Source: an uncultured Flavobacteriales bacterium (GTDB lineage Bacteria; Bacteroidota; Bacteroidia; Flavobacteriales_D; Parvicellaceae). From it: a stretch of 64,000 nucleotides of DNA. The stretch lies in contig CALSPA010000003.1 of the NCBI GenBank assembly GCA_943788115.1, positions 186,001 to 250,000 on the forward strand, given 5' to 3'. The stretch's first letter is position 1. Every line of letters begins with the position of its first letter. The translations under genes and the position numbers were made by a program. Of the stretch, positions 55,872 through 64,000 are shown one piece after another. A model generated the notes under the pieces. The model worked only from the letters and a program-made list of their open reading frames with translations. It had not been told where the DNA came from and ran no database searches.

Positions 55872-58568
55872 ATGCCAAAAACAACATCACATCTAGTTTT
55901 CAAAATCAGCTTATCATTTGTATTGCTGTTATTAATGAATTGCTCTACAGAAAAAGATGCGATTCTTAATAGAACATTTCACAATGTTACTGCAAAATAC
56001 AATGGCTATTTTAATGCAAATGAAATAATCAATGAGACCTTATTTCAACATGAGCAATCAAGGAAAGAAAATTATTACCAAATAATCCCTGTCTATCAAT
56101 ACCCAAATTCAGATGAATCAAAGGGATTCTACTCACCAATGGATACAGCTGCAGCTAAATGTGAAATTGTAATTGGAAGACACTCAATGCCAGCAAAAAA
56201 AATTGGCAGAAATAGTAATGCTGAATGGTGCAGCTGGATAGATGACAATTGGATGACTATAGGATGGTCTCAATTCTACAAAAGAGATTTTGAAAGTGCA
56301 ATGGAAAAATTCGAATACATAGAAAAACAATACAAAAAAAATTCCATTGTTTATACTGCAAAATTTTGGAAAGCAAAAACGTTAATTGAGATCGAAGACT
56401 ATTTTACTGCAGAAGAGATTCTATTGGAATTAATCGAAAAAAAGAAAGAAATTGAAGCTCTTGAAGAAGCAGAGAAAAGCAAAATTCAAGAACTTAAAGA
56501 AAAATTAACCTCCAAAAGAAGAAGGAAGAAAAAATCAAAAGATGAAGATGATAAAATAGTAAGTTTTCCTAAAAATCTTGAAAATGAAATATATCCAACT
56601 CTTGCTGATCTATACATAAGAACAAAAGATTACAACAAAGCAATTGATGTGCTAAATAAAGCAATATCATTAAAACAAAAACGAGAATTTAAAACTCGTT
56701 TAATTTTCATTTTAGCTCAAATTTATCACGAGCTTAGAAACAATGCCGCATCTGGCCTCTATGCAGAAGTAGTAAAAAGAAACCCTGATTATGAAATGGC
56801 GTTTCAAGCTAAAATTAATCGAGCCTTAGCTTTTAGCGGGTCTGACAATAAGAGCATTAAAAATCAGCTATTAAAGATGCTTAAGGATGATAAAAACATT
56901 GACTATTACGATCAAATTTATTTTGCCCTTGCAGAAATAGCCCTTAAGGAAGATGAGCGTTTACAGGGAATTGAATATTTAGAATTATCAATAGAATCTA
57001 GCATATCAAATGCATTTCAAAAAACAGCATCATTAATACGTTTAGCAGAGCTTTATTATTTAGAAAAAAATTACCGAAAGGCAAATGAATATTTCGAATC
57101 GACTATGGGTATTATTCCCAAGGAACACGAAGATTACCAAATCATAAAGGCAAAAAACATAAACCTAGCAGCTTTAATCCGCGAATTAAATGTAATTGAA
57201 TATACAGACAGTATTCTTAATTTGTGTAAAATGCCCGAAAAAGATGTTTTAACATTGATAAATAGCATTATAGATGAAAAAAGAGAAAAATTGGAGGCTT
57301 TGCAAGAAAAAAAAGAACAAGAGCTACTTTTTGCATCTAATCAACGTCCTTCATCTGGAGTCGCAGGATCCAACAGACTTTTCATTTGGGACCAAAACCT
57401 GAAAGGTCTTGGATACAATGAGTTTAGAAAAATCTGGAGCGATATCAAATTAGAAGATAACTGGAGGAGACTAAACAAAAGCTCATCGTCAATGGATTTG
57501 GAGAATAACGATGTAAGCGACTCATTAGTTGCTAAAGAACTTACCGTTGATTTCTATTTAGAACAACTTCCTTGTGGTGACCAAGATGAACTATTACTAT
57601 TAGAAAACAATTTAATGGCTTCTTTATATGAAGCTGGCAATATTTATCTTCATAAACTTGACGATGTAGATCAATCAATTGGGATGTATGATAGGGTTTC
57701 AAAAGAATATCTCCCTCAAGAAAAAGCAATAGCTGGTTTATATCAATTATATATTATTTATAAGGATAAAAACAAATCTACTGAGTCCAACATATACAAG
57801 ACTACTATTTTAAAAGACTACAAAAATAGTGAGTATGCACAATTGATACTAAATCCTAACTATAAAGAAGGGCAGCGTTTAATACAGCAAAAAGAAGCTC
57901 TTGAATACACCTCAACTTACAAGCTTTATTCAGAAAAAGAATATCTCTCTGTTATTAAAATAACAGATGAAATTCTTCAATTTGACACCTTAAACACTTT
58001 TTACTGCAAATACAGCTATCTAAACGCTTTATCTCTTGGGAAACTTTCTTATGATTCTAGTTATAAAAAAAGGTTTGAAAAAGCACTTTCAAAAACAGTT
58101 AAAAATTGTAAAGGTTCTGAATATTATGCCCCTGCAAAAGCGCTATTAAATAAAATCAGAAACATCAACTCTATTGAAAATGCAAAAGATGGGAAAAGTG
58201 TCTTTATATACGACAATAGCGTTGCCCATAAATTTGTGCTTTTCTTCCCAAAAGAATCTGAAGGGAACATCAATTCTTTGAAAAATAAACTATCAAATTT
58301 CAACAAGTCTTCATTTTCCAAATCATCTCTTAAAACATCTAATAGTTTTTTAACCGAAAAAAATCAATTAATATTAGTTCAAGAATTTGTCGACCCTGCT
58401 GCTGCAATGGATTACTATGATGCTCTTAGGGTAAACAAGGGGGCCTTAAAAGGAACATTAAATAAGTTTGAGTGCTTTATAATTAGTGAAAAAAATCTAG
58501 CTGCTCTTTATATTGGAAAAGATCTCACAAAATATATCTCGTTTTTTAAAGCTAATTATTTAGATTAA
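55872..58568 (+). CDS. porW: T9SS component PorW/SprE-like TPR lipoprotein
   Basis: About 898 residues. I start at ATG 55872 (not the TTG at 55857), which gives the lipoprotein signal LSFVLLLLMNC (lipobox LMNC). The family opening DAILNRTFHNVTAKYNGYFN is clear. TPR-like helical repeats run through the middle (for example IYPTLADLYIRTKDYNKAID and SLIRLAELYYLEKNYRKANE), interrupted by a charged RRRKKKSKDEDD segment. PorW/SprE is needed for type IX secretion and gliding in studied Bacteroidota. Its presence fits the T9SS-tagged surface proteins encoded at 5570, 13066 and 16587. It is followed by bactofilin after 54 bp. Confidence 0.88.
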   Translation: MPKTTSHLVFKISLSFVLLLLMNCSTEKDAILNRTFHNVTAKYNGYFNANEIINETLFQHEQSRKENYYQIIPVYQYPNSDESKGFYSPMDTAAAKCEIVIGRHSMPAKKIGRNSNAEWCSWIDDNWMTIGWSQFYKRDFESAMEKFEYIEKQYKKNSIVYTAKFWKAKTLIEIEDYFTAEEILLELIEKKKEIEALEEAEKSKIQELKEKLTSKRRRKKKSKDEDDKIVSFPKNLENEIYPTLADLYIRTKDYNKAIDVLNKAISLKQKREFKTRLIFILAQIYHELRNNAASGLYAEVVKRNPDYEMAFQAKINRALAFSGSDNKSIKNQLLKMLKDDKNIDYYDQIYFALAEIALKEDERLQGIEYLELSIESSISNAFQKTASLIRLAELYYLEKNYRKANEYFESTMGIIPKEHEDYQIIKAKNINLAALIRELNVIEYTDSILNLCKMPEKDVLTLINSIIDEKREKLEALQEKKEQELLFASNQRPSSGVAGSNRLFIWDQNLKGLGYNEFRKIWSDIKLEDNWRRLNKSSSSMDLENNDVSDSLVAKELTVDFYLEQLPCGDQDELLLLENNLMASLYEAGNIYLHKLDDVDQSIGMYDRVSKEYLPQEKAIAGLYQLYIIYKDKNKSTESNIYKTTILKDYKNSEYAQLILNPNYKEGQRLIQQKEALEYTSTYKLYSEKEYLSVIKITDEILQFDTLNTFYCKYSYLNALSLGKLSYDSSYKKRFEKALSKTVKNCKGSEYYAPAKALLNKIRNINSIENAKDGKSVFIYDNSVAHKFVLFFPKESEGNINSLKNKLSNFNKSSFSKSSLKTSNSFLTEKNQLILVQEFVDPAAAMDYYDALRVNKGALKGTLNKFECFIISEKNLAALYIGKDLTKYISFFKANYLD

Positions 58569-58590
58569 AAAGTGTTTTTTTTAAATTTTG

Positions 58591-58598
58591 TATCTTTG
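58591..58598 (+). promoter_or_regulatory. Candidate -7 element for the bactofilin gene
   Basis: TATCTTTG matches TAnnTTTG exactly, about 25 bases before the ATG at 58623. An upstream TTG box is not clear, so it could serve the bactofilin-AtpZ unit or be chance. Confidence 0.45.
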
Positions 58599-58622
58599 TA
58601 TCCTTACAAAGGGTAAAAAAAG

Positions 58623-59072
58623 ATGTTTAAATCAGAAAAAACAAATTCTAACATTGTGAAAACAAATATAAACTCACCTGAATTATTAAACAGGATAGTA
58701 GAAGGGACAAGTATTGAAGGACAAATAAATTCTAAATCTAACATTAGAATTGATGGCTTTTTAAAAGGAACTGTAATTACTCAAGGAAGGTTGGTTCTTG
58801 GACCTGAAGGTAAGATTGAGGGGGAAATTCAATGTAATAATGCAGATATTGAAGGCACTTTAAATGGTACAATCAACGTAAAGGAATTACTTACTCTTAA
58901 AACCTCTGCAAAACTTCAAGGCGACATAACAACCAACAAACTAGCTATTGAACCTGGAGCTGTATTTTCTGGAACCTGCAGTATGGGTGGAATTCTAAAA
59001 GACATCAAGCATTCAGATTTAGAAAAGGAACAAAATAAAGATTTAGCAACCGTTAGGGAACAATCTGCCTAG
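58623..59072 (+). CDS. Bactofilin (polymer-forming cytoskeletal protein, DUF583)
   Basis: 149 residues. The right-handed beta-helix core is recognisable by regular short strands (SNIRIDGFLKGTVITQGRLV, GKIEGEIQCNNADIEGTLNG, TSAKLQGDITTNKLAIEPGA). A start region with EGTSIEGQINSK and an extended polar C-terminus frame it. Bactofilins polymerise without nucleotides and scaffold cell-shape or surface machinery; in this phylum they sit near porW and the ATP-synthase start genes. The AtpZ-like gene starts on the base following its stop codon. Confidence 0.93.
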   Translation: MFKSEKTNSNIVKTNINSPELLNRIVEGTSIEGQINSKSNIRIDGFLKGTVITQGRLVLGPEGKIEGEIQCNNADIEGTLNGTINVKELLTLKTSAKLQGDITTNKLAIEPGAVFSGTCSMGGILKDIKHSDLEKEQNKDLATVREQSA

Positions 59073-59285
59073 TTGAGCCTGCAGAAAAATAATTTCATTG
59101 CACTTGGATTCTCCGGAGGTGTTATGGGTGTCCTTATTTTAATTGGTGCTTATTCAGGAGATTATTTAGATTCTTTTTTCAATAATACAAAACCAATTTA
59201 TACTACTATAGGTTCTCTTTTAGGGGTATTTATTGGGCTATATCAACTTTTTAAAGCAATAAAGCATGTTTCAAAAAAAAAATAA
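59073..59285 (+). CDS. AtpZ-like small membrane protein
   Basis: 70 residues with two membrane helices (ALGFSGGVMGVLILIGAYSG and TTIGSLLGVFIGLYQLFKAI) connected by a short loop. This is the AtpZ/AtpI-type protein that usually opens the F-type ATP synthase operon in Bacteroidota and assists ion-linked assembly. The TTG start directly after the bactofilin stop is taken as the start, since no ATG gives both helices. The next gene overlaps it by 20 bases. atpB, the expected follower, is not present here. Confidence 0.82.
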   Translation: MSLQKNNFIALGFSGGVMGVLILIGAYSGDYLDSFFNNTKPIYTTIGSLLGVFIGLYQLFKAIKHVSKKK

Positions 59286-59640
59286 CATTTTCATAACTTC
59301 TTTTTTCTTTGCGGCATTTGTTGGATTAATACATTTTCTAATAGTGTTTATTTTCTTCCCTTTAATCACGAAACTTGTTGCTGTTATTTACCTTTTTCTT
59401 CTTATTTGGATGGTGCTTTACATGCTAATTTTAAAAAAAATTCACAATCATAATAATCAGTATGTTATAAGTGGGTTTATGATACTAACATTTAAAAAAA
59501 TGATTTTATCTGTTATACTTTTACTTATTCTAAAATATCATACTCTTTACAGTCCTTTAATAATTATTACTAACTTTTTTATAGGATTTTTCACTCATCT
59601 ACTTTTACAAGTAAATTATTCAATCAAATTATTACGATAA
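59266..59640 (+). CDS. AtpI-like membrane protein of unknown function
   Basis: 124 residues with four hydrophobic segments (ITSFFFAAFVGLIHFLIVFI, VIYLFLLIWMVLYMLIL, KKMILSVILLLILKY, PLIIITNFFIGFFTHLLL). In other Bacteroidota a protein of this shape lies between AtpZ and atpB. Here atpB is missing and uspA follows after 29 bp. It overlaps the AtpZ gene by 20 bases in another frame, which is normal for this pair. A role in ATP-synthase assembly is inferred from position only. Confidence 0.7.
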   Translation: MFQKKNNIFITSFFFAAFVGLIHFLIVFIFFPLITKLVAVIYLFLLIWMVLYMLILKKIHNHNNQYVISGFMILTFKKMILSVILLLILKYHTLYSPLIIITNFFIGFFTHLLLQVNYSIKLLR

Positions 59641-59644
59641 ATTG

Positions 59645-59652
59645 TACATTTG
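59645..59652 (+). promoter_or_regulatory. Candidate -7 element for uspA
   Basis: TACATTTG matches TAnnTTTG exactly, about 18 bases before the ATG at 59670, right after the AtpI-like stop. No clear TTG box upstream. Confidence 0.4.
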
Positions 59653-59669
59653 TTCCAAATTATTAAACC

Positions 59670-60500
59670 ATGCATACAAAATTACTAGTACCTACAGATT
59701 TTACAGAAGTTGCTCACACCGCCATTAATCATGCCGTTAGAATAGCAGAAACCACTAAAGGCGAGGTAATACTTTTAAATGTTGTTAAAAGTAAAGAAGA
59801 AGTATCTCATGCAACAGAAAAAATGGCTGAAGAAGAAAAAATTGCTAAATCTTTTTATTCAGATTGTCAAGTTAAATCTGTTGTTAGAATAGGGAATATT
59901 TTTGATGACATTGGTCAAGCTGCTGATGAAATTGGTGCTAATCTAATAATAATGGGCACCCATGGTGCAAGTGGTTGGCAGAAAGTTGTTGGGAGTCATG
60001 CTTTAAAAGTAATTACGAATTCATCTGTTCCTTTTATTGTTGTTCAGAAACAAATTATGCGACCTTCTGTTTATGACAACATAGTTGTTCCACTAGATTT
60101 ACACAACGAAACCAAGCAAAAATTAGAAATTGTAAGTAGTATGGCGAATTACTTTAAGTCAAAAGTACATTTAATCTCTCCCTACGAATCTGATGAGTTC
60201 TTATTACATAAACTTAAGGCGAATATTGCTTGGGGCAAAAAATATCTAAGTAGTAAAGGAGTGAAATCTGATGCTCATATTGGAGCTAAAGGTGCTAATT
60301 TTATTGATGAAATTTTAAACTTAACCTCTGACGTAGATGCTGATTTAATATCAATAATGAATCTTCAAAAAAATTCATTAATGGGTATGCTCGGAAGCGC
60401 ATATGAACAATCACTAATAACTAATGAGCTTCAAACTCCTGTTCTTTGTGTAAACCCACTAACTACTACTGTTTCTAGCGGGAGTATATTAGTTAGATAA
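59670..60500 (+). CDS. Universal stress protein, two UspA domains
   Basis: 276 residues, two tandem Usp domains (about 1-135 and 140-270). The first has the ATP-binding signature GTHGASGWQKVVGSHA (G-x2-G-x9-G-S) and PTDFTEVAHTAINHAVRIAE. The second is more divergent (VVPLDLHNETKQKLEIVSSM ... NSLMGMLGSAYEQSLITNEL). Two-domain forms are common in marine Bacteroidota and are linked to stress and energy starvation. The gene follows the AtpI-like gene by 29 bp and precedes lysS by 15 bp. Confidence 0.92.
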   Translation: MHTKLLVPTDFTEVAHTAINHAVRIAETTKGEVILLNVVKSKEEVSHATEKMAEEEKIAKSFYSDCQVKSVVRIGNIFDDIGQAADEIGANLIIMGTHGASGWQKVVGSHALKVITNSSVPFIVVQKQIMRPSVYDNIVVPLDLHNETKQKLEIVSSMANYFKSKVHLISPYESDEFLLHKLKANIAWGKKYLSSKGVKSDAHIGAKGANFIDEILNLTSDVDADLISIMNLQKNSLMGMLGSAYEQSLITNELQTPVLCVNPLTTTVSSGSILVR

Positions 60501-60515
60501 TATCTGTTTTTTTAT

Positions 60516-62219
60516 ATGCAACTCTCAGAACAAGAAAAAATTAGGCGAGAGAGCTTGGAAAAGTTGAAAGCCTATGGAATCGAACCATTTCCACAAGATT
60601 TATATCCTGTTGAAGATTACTCATCGACTCTAATATCTAATTATGAAGAAAACAAAGCTGTTTGCATTGCAGGACGGTTGATGAGAAGAAAAATTCAAGG
60701 AAAAGCAAGCTTCGGAACAATTCAAGATTCATCTGGAAAAATTCAAGTCTACTTCAATAGAGATGAAATATGTGTGGGTGAAGATAAGTCCATGTACAAT
60801 GATGTTTTTAAAAAGTGGTTAGATCTTGGAGACATTATAGGTATTAAAGGGAAACTCTTTAAAACAAAGGTTGGAGAAATTTCAATTTTAGTCAAAGAAT
60901 TTACTTTACTATCAAAATCTTTAAAGCCACTACCCTTACCTAAAACCGATAAGGAAGGAAATACTTTCGATGCATTTACAGACCCAGAATTAAGGTACAG
61001 ACAACGATATGTAGACCTTATTGTAAACTCTCAGGTCAAAGAAACTTTTATTAAAAGAACTCAGATCATTAACAGCATGAGAGCTTTTTTTAATGCTAAA
61101 GGTTATCAAGAATTGGAAACGCCTATATTACAACCTATTCCAGGGGGAGCTTCTGCCAGGCCCTTTATTACACATCATAATGCATTAGACACCCCACTTT
61201 ATTTAAGAGTTGCTAATGAATTGTATTTAAAAAGATTAATTGTAGGTGGGTTTGATGGTGTATACGAATTTGCAAAGGATTTCAGAAATGAAGGAATGGA
61301 CAGAACACATAATCCAGAATTCACAATTTTAGAGATTTATGTTGCATATAAAGATTACAATTGGATGATGGATTTTACAGAATCCATGATTGAAAATGCT
61401 GCATTAAAAGTTTTTGGAACAACTGAATTTAAAGTAGGCGAAAACAACATTTCTTTCAAAACACCATTTAAAAGGCAAACCATGAGAGATGCCATTTTAG
61501 AGCATACATCGTTTGATATTAATAATAAAAATGAAAAAGAACTTATCGCTTGGTGTAATAATAATAACATTGAGGTGGACTCTAGCATGGGTAAGGGCAA
61601 ACTCATTGATGAAATATTTGGTGAAAAGTGTGAAGGCAACTATATACAACCAACATTTATAAAAGACTATCCCATTGAAATGTCTCCTTTATGCAAAAAA
61701 CACAGAGACAATCCAGAATTAACTGAGCGCTTTGAGCTAATGGTAAATGGGTCAGAATTAGCAAATGCCTATACAGAGCTTAATGACCCAATAGATCAGA
61801 GAGAAAGATTTCAAGATCAATTAAAACTTTCTGAAAAAGGAGATGATGAAGCAATGTTCATTGACCAAGATTTTTTAAGAGCATTAGAATATGGAATGCC
61901 GCCTACAGCTGGTATGGGAATTGGAATTGATCGGTTAGTCATGCTATTAACCAACCAATCTTCAATTCAAGAAGTTTTATTGTTCCCACAAATGAAACCT
62001 GAAAAATGGGATACTGGACCAGATTTAGAAGCTTTTAAGAGTTTTGGTATTCCTGAAGCGTGGATTGAACACATTTATAATGCAGGATACAATAACATTG
62101 ACTCACTAAAGGAAGCAAAAAACACTGCAATACATCAAAAATTAAATGGGTTTAGAAAAAAAAACAAGCTTGACATTCCAGCTTTACAACTTGAAGAAAT
62201 AGAAAGTTGGTTAGCTTAA
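60516..62219 (+). CDS. lysS: Lysyl-tRNA synthetase, class II
   Basis: 567 residues, about 60 longer than E. coli LysS owing to a C-terminal extension (after GLGIGIDRL-type motif 3) usual in this phylum. The OB-fold anticodon-binding domain is N-terminal (VCIAGRLMRRKIQGKASFGT). Motif 1 is near YRQRYVDLIVNS, motif 2 is EFAKDFRNEGMDRTHNPEFT and motif 3 is AGMGIGIDRLVMLLT. It charges tRNA-Lys in the cytoplasm. Its stop overlaps the convergent DUF3078 gene by four bases. Confidence 0.96.
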   Translation: MQLSEQEKIRRESLEKLKAYGIEPFPQDLYPVEDYSSTLISNYEENKAVCIAGRLMRRKIQGKASFGTIQDSSGKIQVYFNRDEICVGEDKSMYNDVFKKWLDLGDIIGIKGKLFKTKVGEISILVKEFTLLSKSLKPLPLPKTDKEGNTFDAFTDPELRYRQRYVDLIVNSQVKETFIKRTQIINSMRAFFNAKGYQELETPILQPIPGGASARPFITHHNALDTPLYLRVANELYLKRLIVGGFDGVYEFAKDFRNEGMDRTHNPEFTILEIYVAYKDYNWMMDFTESMIENAALKVFGTTEFKVGENNISFKTPFKRQTMRDAILEHTSFDINNKNEKELIAWCNNNNIEVDSSMGKGKLIDEIFGEKCEGNYIQPTFIKDYPIEMSPLCKKHRDNPELTERFELMVNGSELANAYTELNDPIDQRERFQDQLKLSEKGDDEAMFIDQDFLRALEYGMPPTAGMGIGIDRLVMLLTNQSSIQEVLLFPQMKPEKWDTGPDLEAFKSFGIPEAWIEHIYNAGYNNIDSLKEAKNTAIHQKLNGFRKKNKLDIPALQLEEIESWLA

Positions 62220-63235
62220 AAATTCAAACTTATACCAAGCCCCATTGCTTCTTTGAATTGCGTTATTGGACCCTTTACTTGAATTGGATCACCTTGGTCA
62301 TCTAAATAAAATGAACCATCCTGGCGCATGTAATAAATAGGTTCAATTCCATTTTTTTCAAACCTAGGGATATCGATGTCATGATCATATATCAAGTAGG
62401 TAGAAAGTGTTAACGAAAATGTTTTACCAATCTTTAAGCTGGTTAACGTTTCCCAAGTAACGTCAATGTTTTGAGGTTGAACCACATAATTACTGAATAG
62501 AGTAACATTTGTTTTGAAAGACAAATCTTTAATTGACAAGGGCTCTTTTTTATTAAAACTCACCTTAATATACCCACCAATTTCTGACCTTAAAGACTTA
62601 TTAGGGTCTAAACCAAAAGCTGCTGCCTGAGAAAGAGAATCATCTAATACAATAGTGTTTTTTATGGTAATAGGAGAAATAAAACAAGCAAACTCTTCTC
62701 TGGGTTTATTGTCAAATCCTAAAGCAACAATTGCATAAGCAGGAGCAAATAAATTAGAGAAATAAATTCCGTTTAGTTTGTCTTCAACTGTGCTATATCC
62801 ATAAGTAAACTGAGTTCTAAAATTTACTAACCCAGAATAGTACCAACTTTTATTTATTTTATGTCCAATTTTAGAATTCAATTCGATTCTGTCATCATTT
62901 TTAAACCAAGGAATGTTTCCTCCTACACCACTTTTTATTACTCCAAATGCTACATCAAAATTATTATCCCATCGAGTTTTATCCTTATGGTAGTTAGCAA
63001 AAAGGCTCACCAACCCCTGAACTGACATTGAGTTTTGCCCACCACCAGACCAATTATGAAGGCCTACACTATTAAATCCTAAGCTCATTATTGATCCTGA
63101 CTTCCATATTAAAGAGTCTTTTTTTTCAGAAACAGTTGTTTTCAATTTCTTGTCAATCTCAGTATCAATTTGAGAAAAAAATGAACTATTATTTATTGAT
63201 AAAGCAATAGTAACTAATACACAAATACGTTTCAT
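62216..63235 (-). CDS. DUF3078 family secreted protein
   Basis: 339 residues. A signal peptide (about 1-21) precedes a beta-strand-rich chain with repeated aromatic residues (VGLHNWSGGGQNSMSVQGLV, KTRWDNNFDVAFGVIKSG, SWYYSGLVNFRTQFTYGYS), as in small outer-membrane beta-barrels. DUF3078 is found widely in Bacteroidota and its role is not established. The C-terminal FKEAMGLGISLNF ends in an aromatic residue, common for barrels. The frame is intact. Confidence 0.88.
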   Translation of the reverse strand: MKRICVLVTIALSINNSSFFSQIDTEIDKKLKTTVSEKKDSLIWKSGSIMSLGFNSVGLHNWSGGGQNSMSVQGLVSLFANYHKDKTRWDNNFDVAFGVIKSGVGGNIPWFKNDDRIELNSKIGHKINKSWYYSGLVNFRTQFTYGYSTVEDKLNGIYFSNLFAPAYAIVALGFDNKPREEFACFISPITIKNTIVLDDSLSQAAAFGLDPNKSLRSEIGGYIKVSFNKKEPLSIKDLSFKTNVTLFSNYVVQPQNIDVTWETLTSLKIGKTFSLTLSTYLIYDHDIDIPRFEKNGIEPIYYMRQDGSFYLDDQGDPIQVKGPITQFKEAMGLGISLNF

Positions 63236-63380
63236 AATGTTATTAATTAAAGAATTAATATTAATTGCCGATAAAATTAATTATTTGGAATACATTTTGC
63301 TTTTTCCATTTAAAATTGTTCAAAACATAATTGAATAATACCTTTTATGCAAACAAATAAATATGACTTTTATATAAGAA

Positions 63381-64000
63381 ATGATATTATTTAAAAAAAT
63401 ACTTCTTCTATCGATATTTTCACTGATAAGCTTTGGTTTATATTCAGCAGAAACAAACATTAATTTATCTGTTTTAAAAGGATTCAACAATGTATCAAAC
63501 AGTTTGTCTGTCCAAAATGAAAAGTTTTCAGAAATCAACTTCACCTCCAATAATGAAATTAAAATAGCAAGTAACGAATTAGATTTCAAGCCCTATTACA
63601 ATTATTTTAAAAAAAACTCGCACAAAACGAAGCATCATTTTAATTGGAAAAACAACAATAAATTTATTGTTAAAACAGTTGAAAAACTAAAATTACCTGC
63701 GGAGCTCTCGGTTTTACCTATACTTGTTAGTGGAGGTGATTGCAATTTTGAAAGTGCTTTTGGCGGAATAGGCATCTGGGGGCTACATTACCCAGTCGCA
63801 ATTAAGCATGGGTTAATTTTAAATAAAAATACTGACGAACGATTTCTTGATTCAGCTTCAACAGTTGCAGCAGCTAAACAGTTAAAACACTTATATGTTA
63901 AGTATAATGACATTAACTATGTTGTACTTGCTTACTTAACAAGCCCAACTCTATTAAACAGAGCCATTAAAAGAGCTAATAACTCATCGTTAGACAGTGT
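63381..64000 (+). CDS. Lytic-transglycosylase-like (SLT) protein, N-terminal part (runs off the window)
   Basis: The frame opens at ATG 63381 with a signal peptide (KKILLLSIFSLISFGLYSAE) and is open to the end of the window (206 codons). From about residue 110 the text follows a MltD-type SLT domain: LPAELSVLPILVS, GGIGIWGLHYPVAIKHGL, NTDERFLDSASTVAAAKQLK, HLYVKYNDINYVVLAYL and LLNRAIKRA. The usual catalytic Glu in the LLPFxES block is Val here (PILVSGG), and the Tyr-Asn-Ala-Gly block is altered (AYLTSP). It could be a non-catalytic peptidoglycan-binding homologue. Confidence 0.7.
   Translation, partial: MILFKKILLLSIFSLISFGLYSAETNINLSVLKGFNNVSNSLSVQNEKFSEINFTSNNEIKIASNELDFKPYYNYFKKNSHKTKHHFNWKNNNKFIVKTVEKLKLPAELSVLPILVSGGDCNFESAFGGIGIWGLHYPVAIKHGLILNKNTDERFLDSASTVAAAKQLKHLYVKYNDINYVVLAYLTSPTLLNRAIKRANNSSLDS

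Overview
The window is AT-rich chromosomal DNA from a member of the Bacteroidota, most likely a marine Flavobacteriales lineage (Crocinitomicaceae/Cryomorphaceae-like). The evidence is several secreted proteins with type IX secretion (T9SS) C-terminal sorting domains, a PorW/SprE-type T9SS lipoprotein, Bacteroidota -7 promoter motifs (TAnnTTTG), genes mostly without Shine-Dalgarno sites, and families such as DUF3078, bactofilin, AtpZ and fused MFS/spermidine-synthase proteins. No rRNA, insertion sequence, phage or CRISPR array was seen. One tRNA gene (anticodon CAT) is present.

Layout. 1-2606: oxidative Entner-Doudoroff operon on the minus strand (zwf-pgl-edd, edd cut by the window edge). 2752-12973: a large cytoplasmic protein of unknown function, a CsgG/LpoB-like secreted protein, a 1738-residue LamG-containing T9SS substrate, a YehS homologue and a lipoprotein. 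13066-23572: cell-surface region with a broken T9SS protein, a VGIG-repeat secreted protein, a 5.3-kb adhesin with about fourteen 216-bp tandem repeats, and a broken YbiT-type ABC-F gene. The ABC-F gene is preceded by a short leader ORF with an unusually strong Shine-Dalgarno and by an intrinsic terminator. 23896-30720: SDR, methyltransferase and an envelope polysaccharide-acylation cluster (AlgI-like MBOAT, AlgJ/X-like SGNH protein, phospholipase-D lipoprotein, acyltransferase 3).

30735-35046 looks accessory. An alpha/beta hydrolase, then a SulP permease coupled to a protein I identify as a divergent tRNA-dependent cyclodipeptide synthase (CDPS), lie between repeated GTTAGC/GCTAAC boundary motifs, with one attC-like folded spacer between the two units. 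This is the most novel candidate system in the window. 35046-38134 holds two MFS/spermidine-synthase-like proteins, a lipoprotein and the tRNA. 38383-46754 holds housekeeping and lipoprotein genes (methylmalonyl-CoA epimerase, a peptide-binding lipoprotein, aspartate kinase, fructose-bisphosphatase). 46744-58568 holds mfd, the fatty-acid/phospholipid operon (yceD-rpmF-plsX-fabH-accB-accC), an M23 peptidase and porW. 58623-64000 holds bactofilin, AtpZ and an AtpI-like protein (without atpB), a universal stress protein, lysS, a DUF3078 protein and a truncated, possibly catalytically dead, lytic-transglycosylase-like gene.

Five genes between 13 and 30 kb are broken by frameshifts although their families are normally intact, while the rest of the window is clean. 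In the repeat array the frameshifting insertions look like two repeat variants merged side by side. I therefore favour local consensus or assembly error over true gene decay, but cannot prove it without reads.
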